Assembly: GCF_037971845.1 (NCBI RefSeq)
Contig: NZ_CP150227.1
Location: 4,030,001 to 4,094,000, forward strand
Source of the DNA: Paenibacillus sp. FSL R5-0766
GTDB lineage: Bacteria; Bacillota; Bacilli; Paenibacillales; Paenibacillaceae
Direction: 5' to 3'
DNA: 64,000 nt
In this document: in pieces, positions 10,977 to 19,881 of the stretch
Layout of the letters: the number at the start of each line of letters is the position of its first letter
Numbering within the stretch: position 1 is the first letter of the stretch
The notes under the pieces: generated by a model
The model's database searches: none
Seen by the model: only the letters and a program-made list of their open reading frames with translations
What the model was told of the DNA's origin: nothing
Position numbers and translations under genes: made by a program

Positions 10977-11909
10977 CTAATTGTTCAACCCAAATGCCGG
11001 AAGTTTAACGTCCAGCAGAGCCATAGCCTCTTCTTTCTCCCGGCTGGTGACGTGTGTGTACACCGTTGTTGTTTGAATGGATGCATGACCGAGCAACTCC
11101 TGCACGGTACGCAAGTCGGCTCCACGCCGTAACATCATGGTAGCGAAGGAGTGACGCAGCTTATGACTGGAGTAATTTTGACGTTGATTAGCTGGTGATT
11201 CCTGCTGGAAGCGTTCAAAGGTTTCCGTAGATATGAGCTGGATGCTGCGAATCGACAGTCTCTTCCCTTTTTGCGAGACAAATAACGCTTCCTCTTTCGG
11301 TCGCCAAGGATCGAGACGCTCAGCCATCGCTTGTGATAAGACTTTTGCCACAGTCTCCGGTACAGGTAGGGAGCGCCATTTACGACCTTTACCAAATACA
11401 TCCAATGTACGTCGCTCCGCGTTATAGTCTTTGCAATCCAGAGCATGCACTTCTCCAACCCTTAATCCCATATATCCCATCAGTAGAAAAACAGCCAGAT
11501 TACGTGTACGATACTTTCCTTCTACCGACTCCAGAAAACGTGTCAGCCCACTTTCATCAAGAAAAACGGGCGCACGGTTTTTCTCGGTTTTGGATTTTTT
11601 GATCCCAAACGCCGGATTATTGCTTAACAATTCAAGTTCAATGAGGGACTTGTAAAAACAGTTCACCGCCGCATGTTTGCGATTTCTCGTGGCATCACTA
11701 ACCCCACGCTCCCGCGCACGGGACAGAAAAGACAACACATGCAGCTTTTTGACCTGCTCCAGTGACTTTCCTTGAATGGAGACCAGGAATTCCACCACGT
11801 CACCGGTGTATGATTTTACCGTATGGCCTGTATATCCGGCATCCTTCATCCATATGTGAAAAGCTTCTAGCTCGTCCGCATATTGCTCCTGAATCTCCTC
11901 GGTCATCAT
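10977..11909 (-). CDS. XerC/XerD-like tyrosine recombinase
   Basis: A 310-residue site-specific recombinase. The N-terminal SAM-like DNA-binding domain spans about residues 1-105 and the catalytic domain 115-300. All active-site residues are present: Arg150 (GLRVGE), the beta-hairpin lysine in GKGRKWR near 174-177, His249 and Arg252 (HKLRHSF), His275 (LLGHASIQ) and nucleophile Tyr284 (TTVYTH). The size matches Xer-type enzymes rather than phage integrases, which carry longer N-termini. It is not beside codV- or ripX-type neighbours, and a second recombinase lies at 34.4 kb, so it may act on a local element. An inverted-repeat element ends about 25 bp upstream of its start. Confidence 0.88.
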   Translation of the reverse strand: MMTEEIQEQYADELEAFHIWMKDAGYTGHTVKSYTGDVVEFLVSIQGKSLEQVKKLHVLSFLSRARERGVSDATRNRKHAAVNCFYKSLIELELLSNNPAFGIKKSKTEKNRAPVFLDESGLTRFLESVEGKYRTRNLAVFLLMGYMGLRVGEVHALDCKDYNAERRTLDVFGKGRKWRSLPVPETVAKVLSQAMAERLDPWRPKEEALFVSQKGKRLSIRSIQLISTETFERFQQESPANQRQNYSSHKLRHSFATMMLRRGADLRTVQELLGHASIQTTTVYTHVTSREKEEAMALLDVKLPAFGLNN

Positions 11910-11934
11910 CTGTCTACGTCACCTCGATTCGATT

Positions 11935-12160
11935 TATAAATTGACTAAGATTATTTACACGGGCACTGCGATGACAGAACAACCTTCCAATCGCTGTTAT
12001 CCCCAGATTTTTCTGATTCCCTTTTCTCAAGGGAAAAATCCGTGGATAAAGGCGAAGCGTATGCTTCCGAAGTAGCTTTCTTGCAGAAAACTTTTAGCTT
12101 CACTTTTTCAGGTTCTTTCTGTCCTCTCCGTTTTCGTGTAAATGATTAGTTCAATTTATA
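11935..12160. repeat. 226-bp structured inverted-repeat element (MITE-like)
   Basis: The ends are imperfect inverted repeats of about 48 bp: both open with TATAAATTGA, continue through CTAA and ATTTACACG, and carry GACAGAA and AACC further in. The interior contains further pairing: GATTTTTC (12006-12013) with GAAAAATC (12033-12040), extended by outer CGC/GCG pairs, and a small GAAGC-GTAT-GCTTC hairpin. There is no coding frame. A truncated copy of the left end occurs at 33637-33695. It behaves like a non-autonomous mobile repeat or a structured repeat RNA; I do not know a formal name. Confidence 0.75.
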
Positions 12161-12181
12161 TATTTATTATAAAGCAGTGCT

Positions 12182-13261
12182 CTACGCTTCATCCACAATG
12201 ACAACGTCAATCAGCGGAATGATCGTTTCGGGTTTGCCTTGACTACGGGTAAGTACAAACGATGGCAATGGATTCTCGTGCAACCCATTCACGGATTCAC
12301 AGATCTGAGTATACAGATCCATATGCAACGTCTCGCCTTCACCAGCCACATCAATAACAGGCCAATCGTTCTGAACGCAGGCAGGCCAGTAAGCCAGCTC
12401 ATTCGCAGGTACGATACTTAATTGCTGAATGGACGGATCAATACGGTAGATCCCTTGCCGTTCAGGTTCATCACCCAGCTTGTCCACGGCAAGTATTCGA
12501 GCAGACTGCTCATCTGGTGCAGAATAGAGTGAATAACACCACGGAGTCACGCCCCAGGCGATCGCCATCAGCCCCTCTTCCAGCAACGTATCCGACAGTT
12601 TCCCTTCCGCAAATTGTTCGATCAGATTATGGTTCCCCGGTCCCATCAGTGCCTCTACACGTTCAGCGAGTCGAGGCAGGTCAGCGAGGATGAATCCTCC
12701 TCTGCCGTAGGAGTCAAATACATGATGGTTTCTGCTCCACACAGCTTGAGATGGTGAACTCAACGATGCTGCTTCTGCCGGGAAAAGAGATATATATACG
12801 GTGATAACTTGCGCATACTTAACCATTACAAGTTGTTCAGGTTCGAGTGTACCTTCAGCAATACGAGGTGTTTTCATATGCAGGGAGATTCGAAGTTCGT
12901 ATTCCCCCTCTTGAAATGCTGCCCAACCAAGATTAACAGACTGTTCAACGCCTTCAATAGAAGCAATGGAGATCGAGCTATCCGGTTTCAGGTTAACAGC
13001 ATACTGCACGTATGCCAGCTCCTGACCATAGATAATATTGGCATCCTGACGATTGACCGGTGAATCCAACTGTTGTGCAATGACAGATACCTTACGTCCA
13101 TCCTTCAGAAGACGCTGCGGATCAATATCCAACTGTAAGGTTTGTGAATCCTCTAATTGTGAAACAATTAATTGCGCCTCTGCAAGTACGGATGAGTCAG
13201 CTAATGCAAATCCAAAAGCTGCATTTTGATGATCTGAATTCGTATGTAATGGTGTGTTCAT
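12182..13261 (-). CDS. hypothetical protein, 359 residues
   Basis: Not recognised. A soluble, acidic protein without signal peptide, membrane segment or cofactor motif. The first half looks beta-rich (LQLDIDPQRLLKDGRKVSVI and similar strands), the second half mixed, including DSYGRGGFILADLPRLAERVEAL and a tryptophan-rich WGVTPWCYSLYSAPDE segment, and it ends in IPLIDVVIVDEA. AGAGGGG precedes the ATG, base composition matches its neighbours and the frame is clean, so it is a real gene. It stands alone between the inverted-repeat element and a long non-coding stretch. Confidence 0.6.
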   Translation of the reverse strand: MNTPLHTNSDHQNAAFGFALADSSVLAEAQLIVSQLEDSQTLQLDIDPQRLLKDGRKVSVIAQQLDSPVNRQDANIIYGQELAYVQYAVNLKPDSSISIASIEGVEQSVNLGWAAFQEGEYELRISLHMKTPRIAEGTLEPEQLVMVKYAQVITVYISLFPAEAASLSSPSQAVWSRNHHVFDSYGRGGFILADLPRLAERVEALMGPGNHNLIEQFAEGKLSDTLLEEGLMAIAWGVTPWCYSLYSAPDEQSARILAVDKLGDEPERQGIYRIDPSIQQLSIVPANELAYWPACVQNDWPVIDVAGEGETLHMDLYTQICESVNGLHENPLPSFVLTRSQGKPETIIPLIDVVIVDEA

Positions 13262-13592
13262 GATACATCCCCTCTCTTATGTCTGATGGCATGTCACATC
13301 CCCAAATATATTTCATATTTGGATTAGCCGCAACCCCACCCCATGATTAAGTTCGTCACGTCCCTTATTACTTACCCATATATGAAGAAAATCCCAACCT
13401 TCCCCTGCTGTTATCTTCCTTTTCTTTCTAAATAAAAAAATCCCCATCCCGCTTCGCCTAAGCGATACGAAATGACGTTATCGCGTTGCTTGGCTAAATT
13501 TATTTTTGAAGATCACTTATTTTGTTCTTTTATCGCGAAATTTATCATGATCTGTTGCACGGGGTTGAATATGAAAATCGATTTAAAACAAA

Positions 13593-13625
13593 ACTGCGTA
13601 TAATTTATATTATGCGCAGTTTTTA
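13593..13625 (+). terminator. hairpin followed by T run
   Basis: ACTGCGTATAAT pairs with ATTATGCGCAGT (one G-U) around a short loop, followed by TTTTT on the plus strand and preceded by AAAACAAA, so it could stop transcription both ways. No plus-strand gene ends immediately upstream, which leaves its purpose unclear. Confidence 0.5.
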
Positions 13626-13758
13626 TGAGCCTATTTTTCCGCGGAAAACAACTCTAAATCCTTGTTATCTGAAGTTAAGAAAATGAGAGCTCTTTTCGTC
13701 TTTTTCCGCTGTCCCTTCCTCTCTTATCCTGTCTAAATCCACGATATGACGGCATGTA

Positions 13759-13788
13759 AAAGAGCCACATATCATTATGCGGCCCTTT
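13759..13788 (-). terminator. terminator of the amidohydrolase gene
   Basis: On the minus strand AAAGGGCCGCATA pairs with TATGTGGCTCTTT, with two G-U pairs, 17 bp after the amidohydrolase stop, and is followed by a T-containing tail. Confidence 0.65.
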
Positions 13789-13804
13789 ATTTCTTACTAT
13801 AGGT

Positions 13805-15175
13805 TCACGAGAACGCAATTCTCTCTGCATCTGACATCCGGTATTGGGTTAACAAATAATCTTTGCTTTGCATCGCCGCATGACGAATCGCATCCAGATC
13901 AACATTCAACAACTTACCCTCTCGCTTCACGAGTCTACCTGCCACAAAGACCGTATCCACATTGGATGGATTGGCAAATTGCACAACAGCGCCGATTGGA
14001 TCATGAACGGGGAACATATTCAGATCGGTGGTACGAATCATGATCAGATCCGCTTCCTTTCCTGGGGTCAGCGTTCCGACCTTCTGTTCTAATCCCAATG
14101 CTTGGGCACCAGCCGAAGTTGCAAATCTCAGTACTTGACTGGACTGCAAGTTCAACTCGCCAGGCATTTCACCCTGCTGCAGAAGTTGTTCATTGGCTCT
14201 GGATCGTTCAGCCTGAAGTGCAAACTTCATCTGCGAGAACATATCTCCGCCTGTGGACGTCACCACGTCTACACCAAGTGTAGGGGTTCCCCCGTTTTCA
14301 AGAAAATAGCCGGTGGCCGGATAACCATGACCCATCATCATTTCAACTTCAGGTGTGACCGACAAGGAAGCGCCGCTATCTGCCAGCATTTTGTATTCAT
14401 CCATGCCCATGGTGTTACCATGAACGATATTCACCCGTGGACTTAACAGTCCCGCTTCGTACATGTGACTAATCGAGCGATCCACAGATCCCCAACTGCC
14501 AAATCCGGCATGCATGGAACAGATCGCATCCAGTTCTTGTGCTAGTTCGATCTCTTTCACGGTTGTATCCCAATGACTGAACTCCGGACCACGAATGGCA
14601 AGCCCATAAGTAAGCAATTGATCCCGTGATGAAAAATAACGTTCGTTGACTCTTCTCACATCATTATTCGAATACGTGAGTTGACTATCCCGATTCCAGT
14701 AGTCCGTCTCACCAGGGACTCCGTGAGCAAATACCGCCCGAATGCCAGCATCCTGAAGTCCACGAATCAGTTCATCCGTATGGTCAGGGGAATACGGCAT
14801 GCTCCAATCCATTACTGTCGTCACTCCTGCGTTAAGCGCTTCCAAGGAACCGAGCAGGTTGGCAATATAACTATCTTGTGGGCGGAGCTTGCTTCCCATC
14901 GCACCATAATAGAGATTTTGCAAATAAACTGGTAACGACCAGTTGGTTCCCGCTGTTTTGACAAGTGATTCCCACATATGCCGATGCGTGTCCACCAGCC
15001 CAGGCATAATAATCATCGATGAAGCATCGATGATCTCCGCATCCGGAATATCCAGGTCGGGCTGAATAGCCATGATCAGTGAATCCTGAATCAGAACGTC
15101 CGCCCTCTTATACTGTCCAACTCGAGCATCCATCGACAACACACAGCCATTTTTCAACAGATAACTTGTCCGCAC
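13805..15175 (-). CDS. amidohydrolase-superfamily deaminase/hydrolase (TRZ/ATZ type)
   Basis: About 456 residues. I take GTG 15175 as the start, since GGGAG lies 9 nt upstream and the ATG at 15184 abuts that site. The fold is a metal-dependent TIM barrel: VDTHRHMW carries the first metal histidines (His64, His66), SMHAGFGS and IVHGNTMGMDE give the later ones, and GVDVVTSTGGD the catalytic aspartate. A C-terminal GTLTPGKEADLIMI returns to the small beta domain. Relatives deaminate or dechlorinate ring compounds (cytosine, guanine, s-triazines, adenosine-type substrates); the present substrate is unknown. It is cytosolic and monocistronic with its own terminator. Confidence 0.85.
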   Translation of the reverse strand: MRTSYLLKNGCVLSMDARVGQYKRADVLIQDSLIMAIQPDLDIPDAEIIDASSMIIMPGLVDTHRHMWESLVKTAGTNWSLPVYLQNLYYGAMGSKLRPQDSYIANLLGSLEALNAGVTTVMDWSMPYSPDHTDELIRGLQDAGIRAVFAHGVPGETDYWNRDSQLTYSNNDVRRVNERYFSSRDQLLTYGLAIRGPEFSHWDTTVKEIELAQELDAICSMHAGFGSWGSVDRSISHMYEAGLLSPRVNIVHGNTMGMDEYKMLADSGASLSVTPEVEMMMGHGYPATGYFLENGGTPTLGVDVVTSTGGDMFSQMKFALQAERSRANEQLLQQGEMPGELNLQSSQVLRFATSAGAQALGLEQKVGTLTPGKEADLIMIRTTDLNMFPVHDPIGAVVQFANPSNVDTVFVAGRLVKREGKLLNVDLDAIRHAAMQSKDYLLTQYRMSDAERIAFS

Positions 15176-15295
15176 AAGAAACATCTCCCATCTATTTTGG
15201 TTTGAAAGACGATCACATCCTGCTTACGAATCTGTACTGCTTCTGACTATTTTTTCGCTAGTATATATACATTATATAGTTATTGTTAGTATTTA

Positions 15296-15847
15296 TCAAT
15301 TTTGGGATTTGCGTTTCGCCCGAAATCTTCTGACCTTCATCAGATTTCCACACATCTTATCATCACAGTACTTCTGTGTTCTGCTTCGGGTATCATCATA
15401 GAACATCCAGCGACAATCTGAATTATCACAGATCCGAATCCTATGCCCTTCTCCCTCCACCAAAGTCGTGGCAAAGTCAGCAGCTACCTCAGCCATAACC
15501 TGATGCCAATGTGCTTCTACAGCTACCAGTTGGAGTTTCAGTTCCTGATCAATTGTAGTCAATATTCTTCTCACATGCCCTGCTTCCATAACGCCATTCA
15601 ACCATTGTTTTTCTATATCCGTTAATGATCCTCCTGAAGACAAGCGGGCTCCAAGAGCCATCAATTCGTTCCTGAAGTTTCTCATGGACAACTCATCTTC
15701 TGGAGATGCAGGGACAGAAGCGTGAAGTTGCCATCGAGCCAGAAAGTCTTGCTGCCAGCTCGCCTTCCCAAGCCTGTCCTCCGATCGATCTCCCCCACGC
15801 CAGTCGTGATAATCGCTGTTTACAAAATCGGTCCATAACCTGTCCAT
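15296..15847 (-). CDS. CGNR zinc-finger protein with ABATE domain
   Basis: A 183-residue putative regulator. The C-terminus holds the CGNR zinc finger: ICDNSDCRWMFYDDTRSRTQ, then YCDDKMCGNLMKVRRFRAKR, with four cysteines and a basic tail. The N-terminal ABATE region (about 1-120) is a presumed ligand-sensing domain. Family knowledge: such proteins are thought to be stress-related transcription regulators, but few have been studied. It is transcribed divergently from a DinB-family gene, and the shared 143-bp gap holds three GGTTACA/TGTAACC sites, a natural target for autoregulation. GGAGG precedes the ATG. Confidence 0.85.
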   Translation of the reverse strand: MDRLWTDFVNSDYHDWRGGDRSEDRLGKASWQQDFLARWQLHASVPASPEDELSMRNFRNELMALGARLSSGGSLTDIEKQWLNGVMEAGHVRRILTTIDQELKLQLVAVEAHWHQVMAEVAADFATTLVEGEGHRIRICDNSDCRWMFYDDTRSRTQKYCDDKMCGNLMKVRRFRAKRKSQN

Positions 15848-15863
15848 ATATACCTCCGTTTAT

Positions 15864-15928
15864 TGTAACCATCTAATTAAACAAAGAAGGTTACAACTCA
15901 TCTTTGATGTGTTATATTAAGTGTAACC
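15864..15928. promoter_or_regulatory. cluster of GGTTACA/TGTAACC sites between CGNR and dinB-like genes
   Basis: TGTAACC at 15864-15870, GGTTACA at 15889-15895 and TGTAACC at 15922-15928, plus a weaker AGTTACA at 15948-15954. The second and third form an inverted pair 26 bp apart. They occupy the divergent promoter region and could be operators for the CGNR protein. Confidence 0.45.
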
Positions 15929-15990
15929 TCATTAATCAGTTTTAGCTAGTTACATCACCTATCACAATTATACGCAAGGAGGAAAAGGCA

Positions 15991-16491
15991 ATGACGAAAA
16001 CAACAGCACTAGATGTGTTACTTATTCAAAAGGATGATACTTGGGATCAATGTAATTGGATTGTACCTTTGTCGAAATCCTTGGAGGGTCTTACAGCAGA
16101 ACAAGCAGCCTGGATTCCACCCTCAGGGGGATTAAGCATCTGGCAGTTGGTTAACCATATGTATTATTACAACCATCGCTTATTATGTCGCATGCAAGGT
16201 AAGGAGCCCACCCTTCCTGCTGTAGACTCCAATGAATACACATTTGGGAATTCTGGAGATGCAACGGACGCAGCTGGATGGAATACACTGCTACAGGGTA
16301 CAACTCGATTAGCCCAACAGTTGCGAGATCAATTGGCTGCACTACAAGAATCAGATCTTGAAGCCGGATATATGGACTCTGAAGATAAATGGGCACACGA
16401 ACTCGCTCGCTGGGTACTCCATGATGCGTATCACGCAGGTCAGATCGTGCTCCTTCGCAGACAGCAAGGAAGCTGGAAAATCGTTTTCTAA
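15991..16491 (+). CDS. DinB/YfiT-like four-helix metal-binding protein
   Basis: A 166-residue DinB-family protein: a four-helix bundle with a metal site formed by widely spaced histidines. Visible are the HMYYYNH motif (around residues 52-58) and HDAYHAGQIVLLRR near the C-terminus, the usual pattern of one early and two late histidines. AAGGAGG lies before the ATG. Family members include thiol-dependent S-transferases (bacillithiol transferase class) and damage-inducible proteins of unknown role. The divergent CGNR regulator suggests stress-controlled expression. Function beyond the fold is not assigned. Confidence 0.85.
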   Translation: MTKTTALDVLLIQKDDTWDQCNWIVPLSKSLEGLTAEQAAWIPPSGGLSIWQLVNHMYYYNHRLLCRMQGKEPTLPAVDSNEYTFGNSGDATDAAGWNTLLQGTTRLAQQLRDQLAALQESDLEAGYMDSEDKWAHELARWVLHDAYHAGQIVLLRRQQGSWKIVF

Positions 16492-16541
16492 AAAAATGCT
16501 TGAACTGCTAGCGCTTACAGGAATAAGATGAACTTATTAAT

Positions 16542-16570
16542 GTTACAGCTTGTTCAACATACTATATAAT
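16542..16570 (+). promoter_or_regulatory. promoter of the FMN riboswitch transcript
   Basis: GTTACA (16542-16547), a 17-bp spacer and a consensus TATAAT (16565-16570) place the start just before or at the first bases of the riboswitch at about 16577. Confidence 0.6.
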
Positions 16571-16577
16571 TGAATAG

Positions 16578-16725
16578 GATCTTCGGGGTAGGGTGCAATT
16601 CCCAACCGGCGGTGATGTTCTTCGGAACCAGCCCGCGACTCGCTATTTGTTCTTAACGAAGGACATTTAGCGACTGACTTGGTGTGAATCCAAGGCCGAC
16701 GGTACAGTCCGGATGAGAGAAGATC
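16578..16725 (+). ncRNA. FMN riboswitch (RFN element)
   Basis: The conserved blocks of the RFN element follow in order: GATCTTCGGGG, then AGGGTGCAATTCCCAACCGG CGGT, AGCCCGCGA, GACTTGGTGTGAATCC, AAGGCCGACGGTA and AGTCCGGATGAGAGAAGATC. The outer P1 helix pairs GATCTTC with GAAGATC. It senses flavin mononucleotide and switches off the downstream gene when FMN is abundant. The intrinsic terminator downstream indicates transcriptional control. Confidence 0.97.
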
Positions 16726-16783
16726 AACACATTGACATGCCGTTCACGGGAAGGCCTCTTTCCTGACGCATGTCCTTGGATGA

Positions 16784-16822
16784 GCCCCCGTTTATTTGGT
16801 ATATACCAAAACGGGGGCTTTT
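16784..16822 (+). terminator. riboswitch-controlled terminator
   Basis: GCCCCCGTTT pairs with AAACGGGGGC, with a further TTGGTATATACCA hairpin inside, followed by TTTTGT. It sits 58 bp after the FMN aptamer and 50 bp before the transporter start, so it is the expression platform. Confidence 0.9.
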
Positions 16823-16872
16823 GTCGATTTTGCCAACTGAAGATTCCGTGTTCTGACGAAGGAGTCCTGAAT

Positions 16873-17853
16873 ATGGAAAAGACATCAGCAGCATCACCTG
16901 TTTACCGCAAGGAACGAAGTAATACCGGATTCTGGCTTGTAGTTCTTGGCGCCGCTTTATGGGGTGTCGACCCACTCTTCCGCATTATTTTGCTAAATAC
17001 GATGACATCCACGCAGATTGTACTGGTGGAACACATCATCGTCAGTCTTATTGCCATTCCTGTGCTGTGGAAATTTCGGGCTGATCTGAAAAACCTGCGT
17101 GCTCGCCACTGGATTGCCGTGATTTTTATCTCATGGGGAGGATCAGCACTCGCAACGGTATTGTTCACCATGGCACTAACACATAACGATCCGAATACGG
17201 TACTTTTATTGCAAAAAATGCAACCACTCTTCGCTATCGTGCTGGCTAAACTGTTACTGAAAGAAACGTTGCCTCGTCGCTTCGGTGGATTGTTCTTCAT
17301 AGCATTAGCAGGAACGTACCTGCTTACATTTGGCTTCACATTGCCATTAGGTAACTGGGACAACTGGATTCATGCTGGAAGCTTGTTATCCCTTGGGGCT
17401 GCTGCCTTATGGGGAGGTTCAACCGTTATGGGTCGATTGATGCTGGGTCAGGCGCGTTATGAAACGGTCACCTCCCTTCGCTTTGTCGTTGCTCTCCCGC
17501 TCCTGATCTTTATGACGTGGAACGAAGGTGCGGCATGGACGTTTCCGTCCGGAACGGGTGAACAGACTGCTGTCATCCTCAACATTCTCGGTCAGGCATT
17601 GTTACCAGGTTTGCTCAGTCTTCTGTTGTATTACAAAGGTCTGTCGTCAACCAAAGCATCTGTTGCAACACTCGCAGAACTTAGCTTCCCGATGGCGGGT
17701 GTGTTGGTGAACTGGATTGCTTTCCGTACACTGATTACATGGGAGCAACTACTTGGTTTTATTCTGATCTGGGTGGCCCTCTTCGCCATTTCCAGACAGC
17801 AGGAAAGATCATCAACTGCGGCCGATGCTGCACCGAAGCTGCGTACAGAGTAA
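16873..17853 (+). CDS. DMT (EamA) family transporter under FMN control, candidate riboflavin transporter
   Basis: A 326-residue membrane protein of the drug/metabolite transporter superfamily with ten predicted transmembrane helices in two EamA repeats. The second repeat starts near GSLLSLGAAALWGGSTVMGR. The start is ATG 16873 with GGAG 8 nt upstream; longer frames would read through the riboswitch. Because an FMN riboswitch and terminator precede it, the substrate is most likely riboflavin or a flavin precursor. This parallels RibN-type DMT transporters of proteobacteria, whereas Bacillales usually use the unrelated RibU. The substrate is inferred from the riboswitch only. The C-terminus is short and cytosolic. 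Confidence 0.88.
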   Translation: MEKTSAASPVYRKERSNTGFWLVVLGAALWGVDPLFRIILLNTMTSTQIVLVEHIIVSLIAIPVLWKFRADLKNLRARHWIAVIFISWGGSALATVLFTMALTHNDPNTVLLLQKMQPLFAIVLAKLLLKETLPRRFGGLFFIALAGTYLLTFGFTLPLGNWDNWIHAGSLLSLGAAALWGGSTVMGRLMLGQARYETVTSLRFVVALPLLIFMTWNEGAAWTFPSGTGEQTAVILNILGQALLPGLLSLLLYYKGLSSTKASVATLAELSFPMAGVLVNWIAFRTLITWEQLLGFILIWVALFAISRQQERSSTAADAAPKLRTE

Positions 17854-17902
17854 AGTGGATATATCCGAGGTTCACATATAAATAAATAGTCAAATATAAA
17901 AT

Positions 17903-17942
17903 AAAACCATTGCACATCAAATTAGATGAGCAGTGGTTTTTT
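17903..17942 (+). terminator. terminator after the DMT transporter gene
   Basis: AAACCATTGCACATC pairs with GATGAGCAGTGGTTT (two mismatches), followed by TTT. It lies 50 bp downstream of the stop codon. The remaining gap to the amidase gene holds no other gene. Confidence 0.75.
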
Positions 17943-18168
17943 CATTTCCATTACTCGATCATTTTCTCACTTAGCAATATGAGCTATTGACCCTGTGCTT
18001 TATTTCTATATCGCAAATGCAAATCCCCCCTCTTTTCCCTCCAACCTCATAACGAATATCCATATCATCGCACTACGTCTCTTCTATGTTTTGTCTTTTG
18101 TCTAATCCGGTGGTACGATGACATATGGAATAAACAGATGAAATATATTCAGAGAGGAACGATCATTA

Positions 18169-19665
18169 ATGTCTTCATTCTCATATACCTCCTACGACGC
18201 CGTAGGTTTGGCTGAACTGATCCGAGCCCGGGAAGTATCCCCGGTTGAAATGCTGGAAGCGGCGTTTGCACGCCTTGAAGAAGTGAATCCGCAACTTAAT
18301 GCGGTTATTCGTACATATGAATCTCGTGCACGGGAGGAAGCCGGTTTGGTTCGACCTGGAGAACAACCTTATGCCGGTGTTCCCCTGCTCCTGAAAGATA
18401 TCTCGCAATCCTTGGAAGGTGAATTTCTGACTTCAGGCTCCCGTTTGTTCAGCGAGCATCGTGCATTACGCAATTCCAATTTTGTCACTCGACTCCGTGA
18501 TGCAGGCTTTATCTTCATAGGACATACCAATACACCTGAATTTGGTTTGAAAAATATTACCGAGCCCCGTCTTCATGGTCCAACTCGCAATCCATGGAAT
18601 ATCAATCACTCCCCGGGTGGCTCAAGTGGTGGTGCCGCTGCTGCTGTAGCTTCGGGTATTGTTCCTCTTGCTGGAGCCAGTGACGGAGGAGGTTCGATTC
18701 GTATCCCGGCTTCCTTTAGCGGATTGTTTGGATTAAAGCCAACCCGCGGGCGCACACCTGTAGGACCGGGAGTTGGTCGTCAATGGCAAGGTGCATCAAT
18801 TGATTTTGCCCTCTCTCGCTCGGTTCGGGACAGTGCTGCATTGCTTGATACGTTACAAGTCATTCAGCCCGAAGCTGCGTTCCATGCACCACTCTTTCCA
18901 GGCAGTTACTTGGCAGATATGAGCTATCCACATCAACGCAAACTGAAAATTGCATACACAACGGATTCGCCCGTGGGTACACCTGTCAGCGCAGAAGCTA
19001 AAGAGTCTGTATACAAGCTCGTTCGCTGGTTGGAAGATCAAGGTCATCATGTTGAAGAAAAACTGAGTCCAGTCAATGGAGTCAGGCTGATGGAGAACTA
19101 TTACATGATGAACAGTGGTGAGATGGCCGCGATGATCTCTTCCATGGAACGATCCATGGGCCGGGCTCTGACCTCCGATGATATGGAGATTGAATCCTGG
19201 GTTCTGGCTGAAGCTGGCAAAAAGGTGTCCGCTGCGGAATTTGTACATAGCTTAGCAGAATGGGATGTAGCTGCAGCTCAGATGTCTACCTTGTTTGAGC
19301 GTTATGACTTCTACGTCACACCTGTTAATGCTTTTCCTGCGCCTAAGATTGGTGAACTAACACCTCATGACGAACAGATTCGTAATCTGATGCAAATCAG
19401 TGAATTGGACAAGACCCAGCAGCAGCAACTCATCTATGAAATGTTTGAGCCGAGTCTCACCTATACTCCGTTCACCCAGCTTGCGAATCTGACAGGCCAA
19501 CCTGCGATTAGTGTGCCTCTTCATATGACACCAGAAGGTTTGCCAATGGGTGTTCAGGTGATGGCAACCAAAGGACGTGAAGATTGGTTATTACATCTGG
19601 CTGGACAGCTTGAACAATCAAATCTATGGATCGGCATGAATGGGAACCCGCTTTTTCCATCATGA
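18169..19665 (+). CDS. amidase (amidase-signature family)
   Basis: A 498-residue amidase-signature enzyme, which hydrolyses a carboxamide through a Ser-cisSer-Lys triad. Lys76 lies in PLLLKDIS, the cis-serine in [14 protein letters not shown] (about 152-153) and the nucleophile Ser176 in [10 protein letters not shown]. Length is typical for stand-alone amidases. It is not beside gatB or gatC, and lacks the context of the tRNA amidotransferase GatA, so a catabolic or detoxifying amidase is more likely. The ribosome binding site is modest (AGAGAGG, about 13 nt upstream). Cytosolic, monocistronic, followed by a clear terminator. Confidence 0.9.
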   Translation: MSSFSYTSYDAVGLAELIRAREVSPVEMLEAAFARLEEVNPQLNAVIRTYESRAREEAGLVRPGEQPYAGVPLLLKDISQSLEGEFLTSGSRLFSEHRALRNSNFVTRLRDAGFIFIGHTNTPEFGLKNITEPRLHGPTRNPWNINHSPGGSSGGAAAAVASGIVPLAGASDGGGSIRIPASFSGLFGLKPTRGRTPVGPGVGRQWQGASIDFALSRSVRDSAALLDTLQVIQPEAAFHAPLFPGSYLADMSYPHQRKLKIAYTTDSPVGTPVSAEAKESVYKLVRWLEDQGHHVEEKLSPVNGVRLMENYYMMNSGEMAAMISSMERSMGRALTSDDMEIESWVLAEAGKKVSAAEFVHSLAEWDVAAAQMSTLFERYDFYVTPVNAFPAPKIGELTPHDEQIRNLMQISELDKTQQQQLIYEMFEPSLTYTPFTQLANLTGQPAISVPLHMTPEGLPMGVQVMATKGREDWLLHLAGQLEQSNLWIGMNGNPLFPS

Positions 19666-19684
19666 AAAAATAAAAATCTTAGAT

Positions 19685-19713
19685 GCCAGTACACCTTTTG
19701 TGCTGGCTTTTTT
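19685..19713 (+). terminator. terminator of the amidase gene
   Basis: GCCAGTACA pairs with TGTGCTGGC around CCTTT, followed by six T, 19 bp after the stop codon. Confidence 0.85.
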
Positions 19714-19771
19714 CTATGCCAACACAAAATAAATGTCATGTGCACTTATTTAGTTTACATAATTATTATGA

Positions 19772-19790
19772 TGTATACTAATTGTATACA
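19772..19790 (+). promoter_or_regulatory. perfect palindrome upstream of the DUF3231 gene
   Basis: TGTATAC-TAATT-GTATACA is a perfect 7-bp inverted repeat. It contains TATACT, a possible -10 element, so a bound repressor would cover the promoter. The gap to the ATG is about 90 bp. Sporulation genes nearby make a developmental regulator conceivable; no family is identified. Confidence 0.45.
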
Positions 19791-19881
19791 TTCTTCAACT
19801 TTTCTAGAACGTCGCATAAATGTACTGGCCGAGGGAAAATATAATTTTGTGCAAAAAAAAGTTTGTGGGAGGGAAAGAACA

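Larger units (their letters stand above)
13262..13804. other. 543-bp non-coding stretch with two hairpins
   Basis: No gene with a credible start is seen on either strand. A strong hairpin lies at 13593-13625 and the amidohydrolase terminator at 13759-13788. The remainder is AT-rich and should hold the promoter of the 359-residue hypothetical protein, which I could not place. Confidence 0.55.

Noticed and set aside
19752..19763. AGTTTACATAAT as a dif half-site upstream of DUF3231
   Set aside because: Only one arm matches; the other side is the promoter palindrome, and there is no recombinase gene nearby.
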